From Aquibaculum arenosum (lineage in GTDB: Bacteria; Pseudomonadota; Alphaproteobacteria; Kiloniellales; DSM-21159), in assembly GCF_029222965.1 (NCBI RefSeq), contig NZ_JARHUD010000006.1, positions 186,001-250,000 of the forward strand: a stretch of 64,000 bases of DNA. The letters are read 5' to 3'. The notes under the pieces were generated by a model. It searched no databases, was not told the DNA's origin, and saw nothing but the letters and a program-made list of their open reading frames with translations. Shown piece by piece: positions 26,769 to 37,000 of this stretch. The position numbers and the translations under genes were made by a program. Position 1 is the stretch's first letter. Each line of letters begins with the position of its first letter.

Positions 26769-28565
26769 ATGAGCGACTATCGCGCCCCGATCGACGAGAT
26801 GCGCTTCGTACTGCAGGAGATTGCCGGCCTGGCCGACATCGCGACGCTGCCGGGCTACGAGGAAGCAACGCCGGATCTTGTCGATGCCATCCTGGAGGAG
26901 GCCGGAAAGCTGGCTGCGGAGGAACTGGCACCGCTGAACCAGCCCGGCGACATCGCTGGCTCCCAACTGGAGAACGGCGTGGTGCGCACGCCCGACGGCT
27001 TCGCGGCGGCCTATCGCCACTATGTGGACGGCGGCTGGAACGCCCTGCCCTTCGACAAGGATCACGGCGGTCAGGGCCTGCCCTGGTCGCTGGCCGTGGC
27101 GGTACAGGAGATGTGGAACGCCGCCAACATGTCCTTCGCCCTCTGCCCGCTGCTGAATCAGGGGGCCGTGGAGCTGTTGCAGGCGCACGGCTCGCCTGAA
27201 CAGAAGGAGCGTTACCTGGCCAAGATGATCAGCGGCCAGTGGAGCGGCACCATGAACCTGACCGAGCCCCAGGCCGGTTCGGACGTGGGTGCGGCGCGCA
27301 CCCGGGCGGAACCCGACGGCGATCGCTGGCGCATTCGCGGCCAGAAGATTTACATCACCTATGGCGAGCATGACATGTCGGAGAACGTGATCCACATGGT
27401 GCTGGCCCGCACGCCCGACGCTCCGGTGGGCACCAAGGGCCTCAGCCTTTTCCTGGTGCCGAAGCTTCTGCCCGACGCCGAGGGCAATCCGGCCGAGCGC
27501 AACGACCTGCGTTGCGTCTCGCTGGAGCACAAGCTGGGCATCAAGGCCTCGCCCACATGCGTCATGTCCTTCGGCGACAGCGAGGGCGCCATCGGTTTCC
27601 TTATCGGTGAGGAAAACCGGGGCATGGAGTACATGTTCACCATGATGAACAATGCCCGGCTTTCCGTGGGAATCCAGGGTGTTGCCATCGCCGAGCGTGC
27701 CTATCAACAGGCGCTGAGCTATGCCCGGGACCGCTTGCAGGGCCGGGAAATGGGGAGCCGCGATCCGGATTCCGTGCCCATCATCCGCCATCCCGACGTG
27801 CGCCGCATGCTGATGACCATGCGCGCCCAGACCGAAGCCGCGCGGGCGCTGGCTTACTTCACCACCGCATCTCTCGACCGGGCCAAGGCCGATCCCGACC
27901 CCGAGGTGCGCCGGCACCAGTCGGTCGACGTGCTCGAACTGTTGACGCCCGTGGTGAAGGCCTGGTGCACCGACATCGGTTGCGAGGTCGCCTCCATCGG
28001 CATTCAGATCCACGGCGGCATGGGCTTCATCGAGGAGACGGGCGCCGCACAGCACTACCGCGACGCCCGCATCACGCCGATCTACGAGGGCACCAACGGC
28101 ATCCAGGCCCTGGACCTGATCGCCCGCAAGATCATGCGCCATGAGGGCAAGCCGGCGCTGCGCCTGCTGGAAGAGGTGCGCGCCACCCAGGCCAAGGTGG
28201 GTCAGGCGAAGGGTGCCGCCTTCTCGGCCCTGCGTCGCGGTCTGGACGAGGCGGCGGATGCCTTCGAGCAGGCGACGGGCTGGTTGATGGAGACCTTCCC
28301 GGAGCGCCCGCAGGAAGCCGCCGCCGGCGCCACGCCCTATCTGCGCCTGACCGGCACGCTGGCCGGCGGCTGGTTGCTGGCGCGCGGTGCGCTGGCTGCG
28401 GCCGAGCAGATCGACGACCCCGACAGCGACACCGCGTTCCTGGAAGCCAAGATCGCCACCGCCCGCTTCTATGCCGACAGCATCTTGCCCGAAGCCGTGG
28501 CCGCGGCAGCGGCTGCCATCCGTGGCTCAGCCAGCACGCTGGCGCTGGAAGAGGATGCGCTCTGA
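26769..28565 (+). CDS. Acyl-CoA dehydrogenase, DmdC-like (with C-terminal extension)
   Basis: 598 aa, longer than the usual 380-390 aa because of a C-terminal extension of about 120 residues and an N-terminal helix. MSDYRAPIDEMRFVLQEI and the long form are characteristic of the FadE-like group that includes DmdC (3-methylmercaptopropionyl-CoA dehydrogenase). FAD and substrate motifs: MNLTEPQAGSDVGAARTRA, IQIHGGMGFIEETGAAQHYR, and PIYEGTNGIQALDL, where E is the likely catalytic base. It is divergent from the ABC importer gene. Only the DmdC-like architecture is firm; the substrate is not. Confidence 0.87.
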   Translation: MSDYRAPIDEMRFVLQEIAGLADIATLPGYEEATPDLVDAILEEAGKLAAEELAPLNQPGDIAGSQLENGVVRTPDGFAAAYRHYVDGGWNALPFDKDHGGQGLPWSLAVAVQEMWNAANMSFALCPLLNQGAVELLQAHGSPEQKERYLAKMISGQWSGTMNLTEPQAGSDVGAARTRAEPDGDRWRIRGQKIYITYGEHDMSENVIHMVLARTPDAPVGTKGLSLFLVPKLLPDAEGNPAERNDLRCVSLEHKLGIKASPTCVMSFGDSEGAIGFLIGEENRGMEYMFTMMNNARLSVGIQGVAIAERAYQQALSYARDRLQGREMGSRDPDSVPIIRHPDVRRMLMTMRAQTEAARALAYFTTASLDRAKADPDPEVRRHQSVDVLELLTPVVKAWCTDIGCEVASIGIQIHGGMGFIEETGAAQHYRDARITPIYEGTNGIQALDLIARKIMRHEGKPALRLLEEVRATQAKVGQAKGAAFSALRRGLDEAADAFEQATGWLMETFPERPQEAAAGATPYLRLTGTLAGGWLLARGALAAAEQIDDPDSDTAFLEAKIATARFYADSILPEAVAAAAAAIRGSASTLALEEDAL

Positions 28566-28595
28566 GGCGGGCCTGCCGCCAGAAGCCGCAGTGGC

Positions 28596-29399
28596 TTACC
28601 TCGTCCAGGTCGGCTTGCGCTTCTCCAAAAAGGCGTTGAGGCCTTCGCGGCCTTCATCGGAGGCCCGAATGCGCGCGATGCGCTCGGCCGTCTCCCGCCG
28701 CAGGGCGGCGTCGGCCGGCGCGTTGGCCACGTCGAAGATCATGCGCTTGGCCTCGCACTGCGCCTGGGAACCGCCAGCCAGCAGTTCGTCCAACAGGCGG
28801 TGCGCGGCATCCTCAAGGCGGTCGGGCGCCACCACCTTGTGCACCAGCCCAATGCGGTGCGCCTCCTCGGCGGAGAAGCGCTCGCCGGTGAGGAAATAGC
28901 GCCGGGCCGCCCGCGCGCCGATGGCCGCGACCACGTAGGGCGAGATCGCAGCAGGGATAAGGCCAAGGCGCACTTCGCTCAGCGCAAAGCTCGCGGTCTC
29001 CACCGCCACCACGAGGTCGCAGCAGGCCAGCAGGCCCACGCCGCCACCATAGGCCGGCCCCTGCACCAGCGCCAAAGTCGGCTTGCCCAGGTCGTTCAGC
29101 GCGCGCATCAGCTCCGCCAGGGCCTCGGCGTCGCGCAGGTTCTCCTCCGCCGTGTAGTCGGCGGTGGCGCGCATCCACTTGAGATCGCCGCCGGCGGAGA
29201 AGGAGCGCCCCTCCGCCGCCAGAACCACCGCCCGCACCGTCTCGTCGCCATCGATGCCGTGCAGCGTCGCCGTCAGGTCGGCGATCAGGCGGTCGTTGAA
29301 GGCGTTGTGGACCTCCGGCCGGTCGAGGGTGATACGCGCGATGCCGCGCGCGTCGTAGCTTTCCCTGAACAGGGGCTTGTCGTCCTGCGGTTCGCTCAT
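28596..29399 (-). CDS. liuC: Enoyl-CoA hydratase, methylglutaconyl-CoA hydratase type
   Basis: 267 aa crotonase-fold protein. ITLDRPEVHNAFND, the oxyanion blocks SFSAGGDLKWM and GPAYGGGVGLLACCDLVVA, and ALSEVRLGLIPAAISPYVV match the LiuC/AtuE-type hydratase that converts 3-methylglutaconyl-CoA to HMG-CoA in leucine or terpene breakdown. It starts 20 bp after the carboxylase beta-subunit gene, the usual liuB-liuC order. Confidence 0.88.
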   Translation of the reverse strand: MSEPQDDKPLFRESYDARGIARITLDRPEVHNAFNDRLIADLTATLHGIDGDETVRAVVLAAEGRSFSAGGDLKWMRATADYTAEENLRDAEALAELMRALNDLGKPTLALVQGPAYGGGVGLLACCDLVVAVETASFALSEVRLGLIPAAISPYVVAAIGARAARRYFLTGERFSAEEAHRIGLVHKVVAPDRLEDAAHRLLDELLAGGSQAQCEAKRMIFDVANAPADAALRRETAERIARIRASDEGREGLNAFLEKRKPTWTR

Positions 29400-29419
29400 G
29401 GCGCGGTCCCTCTGCGGTC

Positions 29420-31027
29420 CTACATGCGGAAGAGGCCGAAGCGCGTCGGCTCGAGCGGGGCGTTAAGCGCCGCCGACAGACCCAGCCCCAGGCAGCGCCG
29501 CGTGTCGCGGGGGTCGATGATGCCATCATCCCAGAGGCGCGCCGTGGCGTAGTAGGGATGCCCCTGCTCCTCGTACTGGCTGCGGATCGGCGCCTTGAAG
29601 GCCTCTTCCTCGGTCTCGGGCCAGTCCTGCCCGCGGGCCGCCAGCGCGTCTCGGCGCACCGTGGCCAGCACGTTGGCCGCCTGCTCACCGCCCATCACGG
29701 AGATGCGGGCATTGGGCCACATCCACAGGAAGCGCGGATCGTAGGCACGCCCACACATGCCGTAGTTGCCGGCGCCGAAGCTGCCGCCGATGATGACCGT
29801 GAACTTCGGCACCTTCGCCGTGGCCACGGCGGTCACCAGCTTGGCGCCATCGCGGGCGATACCGCCCGCCTCGTACTTTCGACCCACCATGAAGCCGGAA
29901 ATGTTCTGCAGGAAGACCAGGGGGATGCCACGCTGGGCGCAAAGCTCGATGAAGTGGGCGCCCTTGAGGGCCGACTCGCTGAAGAGGATGCCGTTGTTGG
30001 CCACGATTCCGACAGGATAGCCCCAGATGCGCGCAAAGCCGCAGACCAGGGAGGTGCCGTAGAGCGCCTTGAACTCGTCCAGTTCGCTGCCGTCGACGAT
30101 GCGCGCGATCACCTCGCGCACGTCGTAGGGCTTGCGCAGGTCCGTGGGAACGATGCCCAGCAACTCCTCGGGGTCGTGCGCCGGTGGACGCGGTTCGCTG
30201 TGCTCGAGCCAGGAGGGCTTCTGCCGGTTCAGGTTGCCGACGATGCGCCGGGCAATGGCCAGCGCGTGGTCATCGTTCTCCGCCAGATGGTCGGCGACGC
30301 CCGACACGCGGCTGTGCACCTCGGCACCGCCCAGATCCTCGGCGCTCACCTCCTCCCCCGTCGCCGCCTTCACCAGCGGCGGACCGCCGAGGAAAATGGT
30401 GCCCTGGTTGCGCACGATCACCGATTCATCCGACATGGCGGGCACGTAAGCCCCGCCGGCGGTGCAGGAACCCATGACCAGCGCGATCTGCGGGATGCCC
30501 TTGGCGGACATGTTGGCCTGGTTGAAGAAGATGCGCCCGAAGTGATCCCGGTCGGGGAAGACCTCATCCTGGCTGGGCAGATTGGCGCCACCGGAATCCA
30601 CCAGATAGAGGCAGGGCAGATGGTTCTGCTCGGCGATCTCCTGGGCGCGCAGGTGCTTCTTCACGGTCATGGGGTAGTAGGTGCCGCCCTTGACCGTGGC
30701 GTCGTTGGCAATGATGACGCATTCCCGTCCGGCGACGCGCCCTACCCCGGTGATGATGCCGGCGGCCGGGATCGACTCCCCGTACATTTCCCAGGCGGCA
30801 AGCTGAGAAAACTCCAGGAATGGCGCACCGGGGTCCAGCAGGTTGCGCACCCGCTCACGCGGCAGCAGCTTGCCGCGGTCCAGGTGACGCGCGCGTGCGC
30901 GCTCACCCCCACCCTCCTTGACCGTGGCGACCTTGGCGCGCAGGTCGCTGACCAGCGCCTCCATAGCCTCGCGATTGCGTTCGAATTCATCGCCGCGCGT
31001 GGACAGTGTGGTGCGGATGCGGGTCAT
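29420..31027 (-). CDS. liuB: Methylcrotonyl-CoA carboxylase beta subunit (carboxyltransferase)
   Basis: 535 aa from the ATG at 31027 ([20 protein letters not shown]), the usual N-terminus of this subunit. Carboxyltransferase motifs: [60 protein letters not shown], and [20 protein letters not shown]. The end, [20 protein letters not shown], is typical. It transfers the carboxyl from biotin to methylcrotonyl-CoA. The biotin-carboxylase (alpha) subunit is needed for activity but is not in the window. Confidence 0.92.
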   Translation of the reverse strand: MTRIRTTLSTRGDEFERNREAMEALVSDLRAKVATVKEGGGERARARHLDRGKLLPRERVRNLLDPGAPFLEFSQLAAWEMYGESIPAAGIITGVGRVAGRECVIIANDATVKGGTYYPMTVKKHLRAQEIAEQNHLPCLYLVDSGGANLPSQDEVFPDRDHFGRIFFNQANMSAKGIPQIALVMGSCTAGGAYVPAMSDESVIVRNQGTIFLGGPPLVKAATGEEVSAEDLGGAEVHSRVSGVADHLAENDDHALAIARRIVGNLNRQKPSWLEHSEPRPPAHDPEELLGIVPTDLRKPYDVREVIARIVDGSELDEFKALYGTSLVCGFARIWGYPVGIVANNGILFSESALKGAHFIELCAQRGIPLVFLQNISGFMVGRKYEAGGIARDGAKLVTAVATAKVPKFTVIIGGSFGAGNYGMCGRAYDPRFLWMWPNARISVMGGEQAANVLATVRRDALAARGQDWPETEEEAFKAPIRSQYEEQGHPYYATARLWDDGIIDPRDTRRCLGLGLSAALNAPLEPTRFGLFRM

Positions 31028-31150
31028 GGATCGGACAGGCTCTCTTACTGGATCGAACCGGCCACAGCATGCGCGGCCCACTCCCCGGAGGGCAAGAGCG
31101 GCCGCGCTGCTGGTGCAGGTCGCAGGCGTGGCAGAGGTGACAAGGGCGCG

Positions 31151-31945
31151 TCAGCGCATCGCCACCATGTGCCCGTCGATGGAAAGCGCCTGGCCGCTGA
31201 TCGTCGCGCCCAGCGGACTGCAGAGATAAAGCGCCATGTTGGCGATATCGTAGGGCGAGACAAAGCACTTGAGCGAGACGTCGGTCAGCAGGCTTTCCTC
31301 CATCTCGGCCTCGGAGATGCCGCGCTGCTTGGCCTTTGCCGCGATCACGGCGCGAATGCGCGGCCCTTCCACCGCACCGGGGCAGAGCGCGTTCACGCGG
31401 ATGTTCGCGTCACCCAATTCCGCCGCCAGCGTCTTGGTGAAGCCAACCGCCCCCCACTTGCTGGCCGAATAGGGCGAGCGCATGGGAAAGGCGAAGATAC
31501 CGGCTGCCGAGGAGAGATTGATGATCGCCCCGCCCCCGGCCCGGCGCAGATGCGGCACCGCGCGCTTGGCGCAGAGGAACTGACCGGTGATGTCGATGTC
31601 CAGCGTGCGTCGCCACTCCTCCTCGGTGATCTCCTCCACCGGGCTGGTCGGTCCGGCAATGCCTGCGTTGTTGATCAGAACATCGAGGCCGCCCAGAGAC
31701 TCCAGGGCATCCGCAAAGAAGCCGTCCAGCGCCGCGGAGTCCGCAACGTCGCAACGATGCACGCCCGCCTGCGGCAAGGCGGCCGCCGTATCCGCCAGCG
31801 CGTTCTCGTCCACATCGCAGAGTTCGACACGGGCGCCGTTGGCGATGAAGGTCTCGGCCATGGCGCGGCCTATGCCGGATGCACCGGCGGTCAGGATCAC
31901 GCGCTGGCCGCTGACATCGGCGCGCAGCATCGGGGGTTGGGTCAT
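31151..31945 (-). CDS. SDR-family oxidoreductase
   Basis: 264 aa classical SDR: TAGASGIGRAMAETF, LINNAGIAGPTSP, catalytic LSSAAGIFAFPMRSPYSASK, VRVNALCPGAVEGPR and C-terminal LSIDGHMVAMR. The N-terminus (ADVSGQRVILTAGASGIG) lacks the common alanine/valine pattern but keeps the glycine turn. It is on the same strand and 123 bp upstream of the carboxylase gene, so a role in leucine or terpene-derived acyl-CoA metabolism is possible. The substrate is unknown. Confidence 0.82.
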   Translation of the reverse strand: MTQPPMLRADVSGQRVILTAGASGIGRAMAETFIANGARVELCDVDENALADTAAALPQAGVHRCDVADSAALDGFFADALESLGGLDVLINNAGIAGPTSPVEEITEEEWRRTLDIDITGQFLCAKRAVPHLRRAGGGAIINLSSAAGIFAFPMRSPYSASKWGAVGFTKTLAAELGDANIRVNALCPGAVEGPRIRAVIAAKAKQRGISEAEMEESLLTDVSLKCFVSPYDIANMALYLCSPLGATISGQALSIDGHMVAMR

Positions 31946-32058
31946 GAATGCCTCTCCTTGTGTTCTGGCTTCCCCCTTATAGCATCGTCATCCCGGCCCG
32001 CCCGCAAGTTCCCTCACGTCCGGGGCCGCAATAATCCGCCAGTGCACAATAGGGGTCC

Positions 32059-32730
32059 TCACCGCAAGCCGGCGCGGTGCAGTCCTTCAAGGTAGGTCTC
32101 CAGGTGTTCAGGACGCTTGATGTAGAAGAGGCGCGCGCGGGCCTTCTCGAGGCTGAAATCGGGGCGGACCCGCTCCAGCGCGTTGCGGGCGGCGGCCACC
32201 TGGCTGGTGACGCCCAGGTGGCCCAGCGCCGACAGCAGATTGGCATGCGCCGAGAAGTGAGCGTTCGGCACCTGGACCGCACGGCGCGCCACCCGGGCTG
32301 CGGTCTCGGGGTCACCGCCGAAGAGATGCGCCAGGGACCTGTACGCATAGAACGCCCAGCGGAAGGGATCGTGGGGACTGAGCGCAATCGCGCGTTCGAA
32401 GTGCTCCACAGACTCCTCGATTCGTCCCTCGTAGACCAGCGAATCCCCCAGTCCGCAGTGGGAGACCGCGAGGAAAGGATTGAGGTCCAAGGCATGCTCC
32501 AGCGCGTCGATGGCCAGATCGTACTCCTGTCGCACCAGCCGCAGCACCTGGTCGCCCTCGCGCACCGGCAACTTTGGAAAAACCGCTTCGCTGTGCCGGC
32601 TCAGGCCTCCGACCAGAATGTGCCGGAAGCGGTTGAACTTCGGCCCGAGCACGTCATTCCAGAACCGAACAAACTCGGAATCGTCGGCGGTCGTAGCTGT
32701 CGCCGTGCTGGCTTGCTGTACCTGTGCCAT
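32059..32730 (-). CDS. Chimeric protein: methyltransferase N-terminus fused to TPR C-terminus
   Basis: 223 aa from the ATG at 32730, preceded by AGGAGAGGATCTCC. Residues 1-63 (SEFVRFWNDVLGPKF, RHILVGGLSRHSEAVFPKLP, REGDQVL) read as the N-terminus of a class-I SAM-dependent methyltransferase family; they stop where the SAM-binding motif (VLDVGCG) should begin. From about residue 64 the protein is a TPR array (ALEHALDLNPFLAVSHCGLG, HFERAIALSPHDPFRWAFY, RRAVQVPNAHFSAHANLLSA) ending like the TPR tail of adenylate-cyclase-type proteins. The SAM-binding part is missing, so it is likely a deletion fusion without methyltransferase activity. Confidence 0.7.
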   Translation of the reverse strand: MAQVQQASTATATTADDSEFVRFWNDVLGPKFNRFRHILVGGLSRHSEAVFPKLPVREGDQVLRLVRQEYDLAIDALEHALDLNPFLAVSHCGLGDSLVYEGRIEESVEHFERAIALSPHDPFRWAFYAYRSLAHLFGGDPETAARVARRAVQVPNAHFSAHANLLSALGHLGVTSQVAAARNALERVRPDFSLEKARARLFYIKRPEHLETYLEGLHRAGLR

Positions 32731-32964
32731 GGAGATCCTCTCCTTTTGCTTCATCACCAGCATGCGCCTGGTCCCATGCGGTTGCTTGACGCCCGAGTGG
32801 AGGAAACATGGAGAGGGCCTGGATTCGACTTTCAGGATAACGGCTGAAATCTGCCATTTTCGGGCACGCAGAACAGAATCCACGTTTCGACCGAGATCTC
32901 TTCAAGCAAGGCATAGACAACTGCCGCAGTCTTTCCAGACACCTGTTTGTCATGGGAGGAAACG

Positions 32965-33320
32965 ATGCTCGAGCAACGCCAGCTTGTCGTGATTGTGACC
33001 CATGGACCCGAAGAGGAACTGGCCTCCGTGGCCTTCACCATCGCCAATGGCGGGATGACCGCCGGTCTCGATGTGGCCATGTTCTTGACCAGCGCCGCCG
33101 TCGACATCGTGCGCCACCGCGCCGCCGATCACGCGCACGCCCAACCCCTGGCTAACCTTATGCGCGCTTCCTCGCCCGCGGCGGCACGCTCTGGGCCTGC
33201 ACACCCTGCGTCAAGGCACGCGGCTACGAGCAAAGCGATCTGCTCGACGGCGTCATCATCACCGGCGCCTCGGCGATGCACGAGCGCATCAAGGCCGGCG
33301 CCGCCACCTTGAGCTTCTGA
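32965..33320 (+). pseudogene. Frameshifted DsrE-family protein gene
   Basis: The ATG at 32965 has a GGGAGGAAACG ribosome site. The first 68 codons read QRQLVVIVTHGPEEELASVA, then FTIANGGMTAGLDVAMFLTS, AAVDIVRHRAADHAHAQPLA and NLMRA, the start of a DsrE-like protein. Near 33167 the frame is lost; the next frame (one base earlier) continues FLARGGTLWACTPCVKARGY, EQSDLLDGVIITGASAMHER, IKAGAATLSF and stops at 33320. A missing base near 33166-33168 explains it. The gene is therefore broken, or this is a sequencing error. It is divergent from the chimeric methyltransferase gene, its usual neighbour in some alphaproteobacteria. Confidence 0.75.
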
Positions 33321-33365
33321 CACTATCCTTGGCTGCGGGCCCGGAAGAACTCTTCCGGGCCGCGG

Positions 33366-33863
33366 CTACCCCTGGGCAATCGGCAGGGGGCCGTCCGACT
33401 TCACCTCCTCCATCACCACGTAGGTGTGGGTCTGGGCAATGCCGCCGATGGCGGTCAGGGTTTCGCCCAGGAAGTGGCGATAAGCGGCCATGTCGCGCAC
33501 GCGCACCTTCAGGAGATAGTCGAAACCGCCCGCCACCATGTGGCACTCCAGCACCTCGGGACGGGCCGCGGCGGCCGCGCGGAACTGCTCGAAGGCATCT
33601 GGCGTGGTGCGGTCAAGGGTGACCTGCACGAAGGCCAGCAGCGCCGCATCCAGCTTTGCCGGCGCCAGAACCGCGCGATAGCCAGTGATGTAGCCGGCGC
33701 GCTCCAAGCGGCGTACGCGCTCAAGACAGGGTGTGGGACTCAGGCCCACCCGCCGGGCCAGTTCCACGTTCGTGAGCCGCCCCTCCTCCTGCAAGGCGCG
33801 CAGAATGCGCCGGTCGATGCGGTCGAGCGGTCGAATCTCCTGCCCGGAATCATATTCTGCCAA
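33366..33863 (-). CDS. putR: Lrp/AsnC-family regulator, probable proline-catabolism regulator PutR
   Basis: 165 aa. The start appears to be TTG at 33863 (MAEYDSGQEIRPLDRIDRRI); no ATG or GTG is available before the helix-turn-helix. The DNA-binding part has RRVGLSPTPCLERVRRLERA, and the RAM domain has QVTLDRTTPDAFEQFRAAA and CHMVAGGFDYLLKVRV. It is divergent from putA, the standard putR-putA arrangement in alphaproteobacteria, where the regulator activates putA in response to proline. Confidence 0.88.
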   Translation of the reverse strand: MAEYDSGQEIRPLDRIDRRILRALQEEGRLTNVELARRVGLSPTPCLERVRRLERAGYITGYRAVLAPAKLDAALLAFVQVTLDRTTPDAFEQFRAAAAARPEVLECHMVAGGFDYLLKVRVRDMAAYRHFLGETLTAIGGIAQTHTYVVMEEVKSDGPLPIAQG

Positions 33864-34021
33864 AACCCCAACCCCCAGCGTGATATCCGGTCATTTCCCG
33901 AAGAACGAGCAGATATTCCGCTTGCTGACGGCTATATTCAAGCCACGGCAAAGCTCGCACCTCGGCGGAAGCGCGCAGCCGACAAGATCCCGACAGCACG
34001 TCGAACCCAGGAGGCGCTGCC
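33864..34021. promoter_or_regulatory. putR-putA divergent promoter region
   Basis: 158 bp between the divergent starts. It contains an AT-rich stretch (GATATCCGG, GCAGATATTCCGC, GGCTATATTC between 33880 and 33955) that suits an Lrp-family operator. AGGAGG precedes the putA ATG by 8 bases. PutR binding here is inferred. Confidence 0.5.
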
Positions 34022-37000
34022 ATGATCCTCGACCCTGCTCTCGCCCAGGCGGGCCCCCTGCGTGAAGCCCTGCGGACCGACACCCGCGCCGACGAGACCC
34101 GGGTGGTGCGCCGCCTGCTTTCGGAAGCGGAACTGCCCAGCGCCGCCGTCGATCGCATCGGCAGCCAGGCCCGCGCCCTGGTGGAAGCGGTGCGGCGCTC
34201 GCGCATCGGACAGGGCGGGATCGACGCCTTCATGCATGAGTACGAACTCTCCTCCAAGGAGGGCATCGTGCTGATGTGCCTGGCCGAGGCCATGCTGCGC
34301 GTGCCCGATTCCTACACCGTGGACAAGCTGATCGAGGACAAGATCGGCGCGGCCGAGTGGGAGCGCCATCTGGGGCACAGCGAGTCCCTCTTCGTGAACG
34401 CCTCGACCTGGGCGCTGATGCTGACGGGCCGGGTGGTGCGCCTGGAGGAGGAAGAACGCCGCGACGCCCGCGGTGTCCTGCGCCGGCTGATTCACCGCTC
34501 CGGCGAGCCGGTCATCCGCAGCGCCGTGCGCCAGGCCATGCGCATCCTCGGCCGCCAGTTCGTCATGGGCCGGACGATCAAGGAGGCCACCGAGCGCGCG
34601 CGCAGCCAGGAAGGCAAGGGCTATCGCTATTCCTACGACATGCTGGGCGAAGCCGCGCGGACCATGGCCGATGCCGAGCGCTACTTCAAATCCTATCGCG
34701 ACGCCATCGCCGCCATCGGCAAGGCCGCCGCGGGCAAGGGGCCGATCGAGGCACCGGGCATCTCGGTCAAGCTCTCCGCCTTGCATCCGCGCTATGAGTT
34801 CGCTCAGCGCGACCGGGTGATGAACGAACTGGTGCCGCGCCTGAAGACGCTCTGCCTCGACGCCAAGAAGCATGACATCAATCTCTGCGTCGATGCCGAA
34901 GAGGCCGAGCGCCTGGACCTCTCGCTCGATGTGCTCGAGGCGGTCTCCGGCGACCCGGACCTCAAGGGCTGGAACGGCTTCGGGCTGGCGGTCCAGGCCT
35001 ATCAGAAGCGGGCCTCGCGGCTCATCGACTGGTTGGCCGACATGGCCCACCGGCACGAGCGGCGCCTGATGGTGCGCCTGGTCAAGGGCGCCTACTGGGA
35101 CACTGAGATCAAGCGCGCCCAGGAGCGCGGGCACGCAGGCTATCCGGTCTTCACCCGCAAGGCCTCCACTGACGTGTCCTATCTGGCCTGTGCCCGGAAG
35201 TTGCTGGCCGAGCGCGATGCCTTTTACCCGCAGTTCGCCACCCACAACGCCCACACCCTGGCCGCCGTGCTGGAAATGGCGGGCGACCGGGATGACTACG
35301 AGTTCCAGCGCCTGCACGGCATGGGTGAAGCGCTCTACGAGGAGATCGTCGGCGCGGACAAGCTGAACCGCCCCTGCCGCATCTATGCGCCGGTGGGCAG
35401 CCATGAGGACCTGCTGGCCTACCTGGTCCGGCGTCTGCTGGAGAACGGCGCCAACACCTCTTTCGTCAACCGCATCCAGGACGAGGCGTTGCCCATCGAG
35501 GAGATCGTCGCCGACCCCGTCGCCCGGGTGCGCGGCCTGACACAGATCCCCCATCCGCACATTCCCCTGCCGGAAAGGCTCTTCGGGGAGGGTCGGCGCA
35601 ACTCCGCTGGTCTGGACCTCTGGGCCGCCGAGGAACTGGTGCCGCTGGGCAAGGCCATGGCCAAGGCGGCCGAAAGCGGCTGGGAGGCAGCACCCCTGGT
35701 CGGGGGCCGTGCCCTCGAGGGGCCGAAGCGCGAAGTGCGCAACCCCGCCAACCGCAAGCAACTGGTGGGCCATGTGGTGGACGCCACACCCGAACAGGCG
35801 CAGCAGGCACTGGCCCGGGCTCAGCGCGCCTGGTTCGACTGGAACGCCACGCCGGCGGAAGAACGCGCCCGCTGCCTGGAACGCTACGCCGATCTCATGG
35901 AGGAGAACTGCGCTGAGCTAATGGCGCTCTGCACCCGCGAGGCCGGCAAGTCGGTGGCAGATGGCATCGCCGAGGTGCGCGAAGCGGTTGACTTCTGCCG
36001 CTACTACGCGCTGCGCGCACGCCAGGATTTCGCCGGGCCCCAGGCCCTGCCCGGCCCGACCGGCGAGCGCGACGAGATCCAGCTCGAAGGCCGCGGCGTC
36101 TTCCTGTGTATCAGTCCCTGGAACTTCCCCCTGGCGATCTTCACCGGACAGGTCGTCGCCGCCCTGGTCGCTGGCAACTGCGTGCTGGCGAAGCCGGCGG
36201 AGCAGACCTCCCTGATCGCCGCCGCGGCAACGCGCCTGCTGCACCGCGCCGGCATACCCGGCGATGTGCTGCAACTACTGCCAGGCGACGGTGCGGCTCT
36301 GGGCAAGACCCTGCTGCCCGACGAGCGGGTGGCCGGCGTAGCTTTTACCGGTTCCACGGCCACCGCCAAGCTGATCAACCGCACCCTGGCCGCGCGTGAC
36401 GGCGCCATCGTGCCGCTGATCGCCGAGACCGGCGGGCAGAACGCCATGATTGTTGATTCCACCGCCCTGCCGGAGCAAGTGGTGAACGACATCCTCATCT
36501 CTTCCTTCCAGTCGGCGGGGCAGCGCTGTTCGGCACTGCGCGTCCTCTTCGTGCAGGACGAGGTGGCGGAACGCACGCTCACCATGCTGGAAGGCGCGAT
36601 GCAGGAATTGCGGGTCGGCAACCCGGCTGACCTGGCGACCGACGTGGGTCCGGTGATCGACGAGGAGGCCCGGGACATGCTCAACGGCCATGCCAAGCGC
36701 ATGAACCAGGAAGCCCGCCTGATCGCCCGCACCGCCCTGGGTCCCGACTGCGCCAACGGCACCTTCGTGGCGCCGGCCGCCTTTGAGATCGACTCGCTGT
36801 CGAGGCTGCAGGGCGAAGTCTTTGGACCAATCCTGCATGTGGTGCGCTACAAGGCAGACCGGCTGGATCAGGTGGTTGAGGCGATCAATGGCACTGGCTT
36901 CGGCCTCACCTTCGGGCTGCACACCCGCATCGATTCCACCGTCGAATACCTCCGGCATCGCGTGCGGGCCGGCAATCACTACGTCAATCGCAACATGATC

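Noticed and set aside
26667-28142. Reverse-strand open frame of 491 codons over the acyl-CoA dehydrogenase
   Set aside because: Histidine-rich antisense translation without a start signal; the plus-strand gene is complete.
29558-32095. Plus-strand open frame of 845 codons across liuB and the SDR
   Set aside because: It spans several well-supported reverse-strand genes and an intergenic gap, and has only antisense-like composition.
33938-35773. Reverse-strand open frame of 611 codons over putA
   Set aside because: Antisense to putA, which shows every catalytic residue; no independent support.
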